Below are positions 3,953 through 5,020 of a stretch of 5,020 nucleotides of DNA, piece by piece. Numbering within the stretch: the stretch's first letter is position 1; every line of letters starts with the position of its first letter. The notes beneath the pieces were generated by a model. That model had not been told where the DNA came from, searched no databases, and saw only the letters and a list, made by a program, of their open reading frames with translations. This DNA is from Chloroflexota bacterium (GTDB taxonomy: Bacteria; Chloroflexota; Dehalococcoidia; Lucifugimonadales; Lucifugimonadaceae): assembly GCA_016210435.1 (NCBI GenBank), contig JACQUF010000091.1:1-5020 (forward strand), read 5' to 3'. The position numbers and the translations under genes were made by a program.

Positions 3953-5020
3953 GCTGCGGGCGCCTTGATCTCCTCGGCCGTGAGATAGCAGGCGGGGTCA
4001 GGCCCCCAGGGGTCGCCGGTGGCCGTTTCAGCACGTACGCGCAGGTTCCCATTGCACAGCGCGAGCCACCGGCAATTCACGCAGCGCTCCGGCAAGAACC
4101 TCTTGCGAGCGCGCAATTTCGCGAGGAACTCATTTGAAGTATCGGTCCAGATCTGGCTGAACTGCCGTTCACGCACATTACCGAGAGTCTTCGACCACCA
4201 GAACTGGTCCGGGTGAACATCCCCCCTGTTGTCGATGCATGCAATCCCCTTGCCTGCGCTGTTGCCTCCGTTGCGCAGCAGTAGCCGTTCGATGTCGCCG
4301 GTCCGGTGGCTGGCATGGCGGGTGCTCCACATGAGCAGATACGGGCCGTCCGCGTGGTTGTCCACGGTAAGAACTTCGAGGCGTTTGCCGTTCTGGTTCG
4401 CCTGGAGCGTGCGGGCAAAGACAAAGTTGAGGATCTGGCGCCGCTCAGTCCAGTCAAGGTCGAACGGCAGAAGCTTGGCGCCGCGGCCGGCGTAGGCCAG
4501 GTGATAGAAGCACAGCCGCGGAATCTCCTCGGCCTCGGCGAGATCGAATAGCGCCGGCACTTCGGCAACATTTCGCTTCGTGATCGTCACTCGAAGGCTG
4601 ACACTCAGTCCCACGCCACGCGCCGTCCGAATGCCGATCAACGCCGAACGAAAGGCGCCCCTGGATCCGCGGAACTTGTCATTGGTCGCCTGGAGGCCGT
4701 CGAGGCTGATCCCGACCCGTTCCATTCCCGCCTTGCGGAGCCTGTCGGCGAGCGAGAAGTTCAACAAGGTGCCGTTCGTCGACAGGACCGTCTTCAGACC
4801 CTTCGCCGACGCATATTCGACGATGTCGACGAGGTCGCGCCTCGTTGTCGGTTCCCCGCCGGAGAGGAGAAGGGCCGGGATCTGAAATTTCGCCAGGTCA
4901 TCGATGACCCGGTGGCACTCATCCAGGTTCAGCTCGCCATCATAGGCGCGGTCATGGGAATCGCTGTAGCAGTGCGCGCAGTGCAGGTTGCAGCGCCGCG
5001 TGATGTTCCAGACCACCACC
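3949..5020 (-). CDS. nirJ: Heme d1 biosynthesis radical SAM protein NirJ (5' end outside window)
   Basis: NirJ acts on didecarboxysiroheme, replacing two propionate side chains by oxo groups on the way to heme d1, the cofactor of cytochrome cd1 nitrite reductase NirS. The visible 356 residues begin at VVVWNITRRCNLHCAHCYS, with the radical SAM cysteines at 10, 14 and 17, and GGEP at 54-57. GISLDGLQATNDKFRG, YAGRGAK, the GGN-x-AGKGIACIDNRGDVHPD region and TLGNVRERQFSQIW all match NirJ as I know it from denitrifiers. The C-terminal auxiliary-cluster region has C313-x2-C316-x5-C322 and C344 (CVNCRWLALCNGN ... GDPWGPDPACYL). NirJ is normally near 390 residues, so about 35-40 N-terminal residues lie beyond the right edge; the GTG codons at the edge are internal valines. 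The close homologue AhbC (didecarboxysiroheme deacetylase) is the main alternative, but the GDPWGPDPACYL end and the lack of other ahb genes favour NirJ. Confidence 0.9.
   Translation of the reverse strand, partial: VVVWNITRRCNLHCAHCYSDSHDRAYDGELNLDECHRVIDDLAKFQIPALLLSGGEPTTRRDLVDIVEYASAKGLKTVLSTNGTLLNFSLADRLRKAGMERVGISLDGLQATNDKFRGSRGAFRSALIGIRTARGVGLSVSLRVTITKRNVAEVPALFDLAEAEEIPRLCFYHLAYAGRGAKLLPFDLDWTERRQILNFVFARTLQANQNGKRLEVLTVDNHADGPYLLMWSTRHASHRTGDIERLLLRNGGNSAGKGIACIDNRGDVHPDQFWWSKTLGNVRERQFSQIWTDTSNEFLAKLRARKRFLPERCVNCRWLALCNGNLRVRAETATGDPWGPDPACYLTAEEIKAPAA

Noticed and set aside
3125..3968. Plus-strand open frames opposite the TIGR04053-like gene
   Set aside because: The minus strand carries complete radical SAM and SPASM motifs; the plus frames show none.
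1..5020. tRNA, rRNA, CRISPR array, transposase or integrase
   Set aside because: I saw no cloverleaf with tRNA arms, no regular repeat-spacer series and no transposase or integrase motif on either strand.

Overview
The window is GC-rich bacterial DNA in which every convincing gene lies on the minus strand. In transcription order, from the right edge to the left, it carries: the 3' part of nirJ (heme d1 biosynthesis radical SAM enzyme); a second radical SAM/SPASM enzyme joined to nirJ by an ATGA overlap; a small protein with a sulfite-oxidase-type molybdopterin-binding fold; a one-component PAS-LuxR regulator; a CuA-bearing heme-copper oxidase subunit II; and the start of a membrane protein that looks like the N-terminus of the matching subunit I, running off the left edge. 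NirJ and the CuA oxidase suggest a denitrifying or otherwise nitrogen-oxide-respiring bacterium. High GC and the style of the oxidase genes would fit NC10/Rokubacteria-like or proteobacterial lineages, but I cannot place it firmly.

Right third (2828-5020): two radical SAM enzymes form a translationally coupled pair. NirJ is recognised with high confidence from its CxxxCxxC motif, its internal GGN/NRGDVHPD region and its C-terminal cysteine-rich motif. The partner belongs to the family I know as TIGR04053. Its substrate is not established, but its place next to nirJ suggests a tetrapyrrole or nitrite-reductase maturation role.

Middle (1856-2827): a small molybdopterin-fold protein lacks the cysteine that normally ligates molybdenum. 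The intergenic regions on both sides of it carry related 17-bp repeats (TCACG-N4/5-CCTCA on the minus strand) spaced 31-32 bp, and the upstream one also folds into a long interrupted hairpin.

Left third (1-1902): the PAS-LuxR gene is preceded by a perfect 9+9 bp palindrome. An imperfect copy (15 of 18 bases, same orientation) lies between this gene and the oxidase genes. The simplest reading is that the regulator controls itself and the oxidase through these sites. Subunit II has no ATG or GTG near its ribosome binding site and appears to start at CTG. The subunit I-like frame contains a GC-rich palindromic repeat without losing its reading frame before the window ends.

Working model (inference): a nitrogen-oxide respiratory island in which heme d1 maturation genes sit next to a regulated CuA heme-copper enzyme that could be an oxygen reductase or a nitric oxide reductase. 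The catalytic subunit lies mostly outside the window, so this cannot be settled here.
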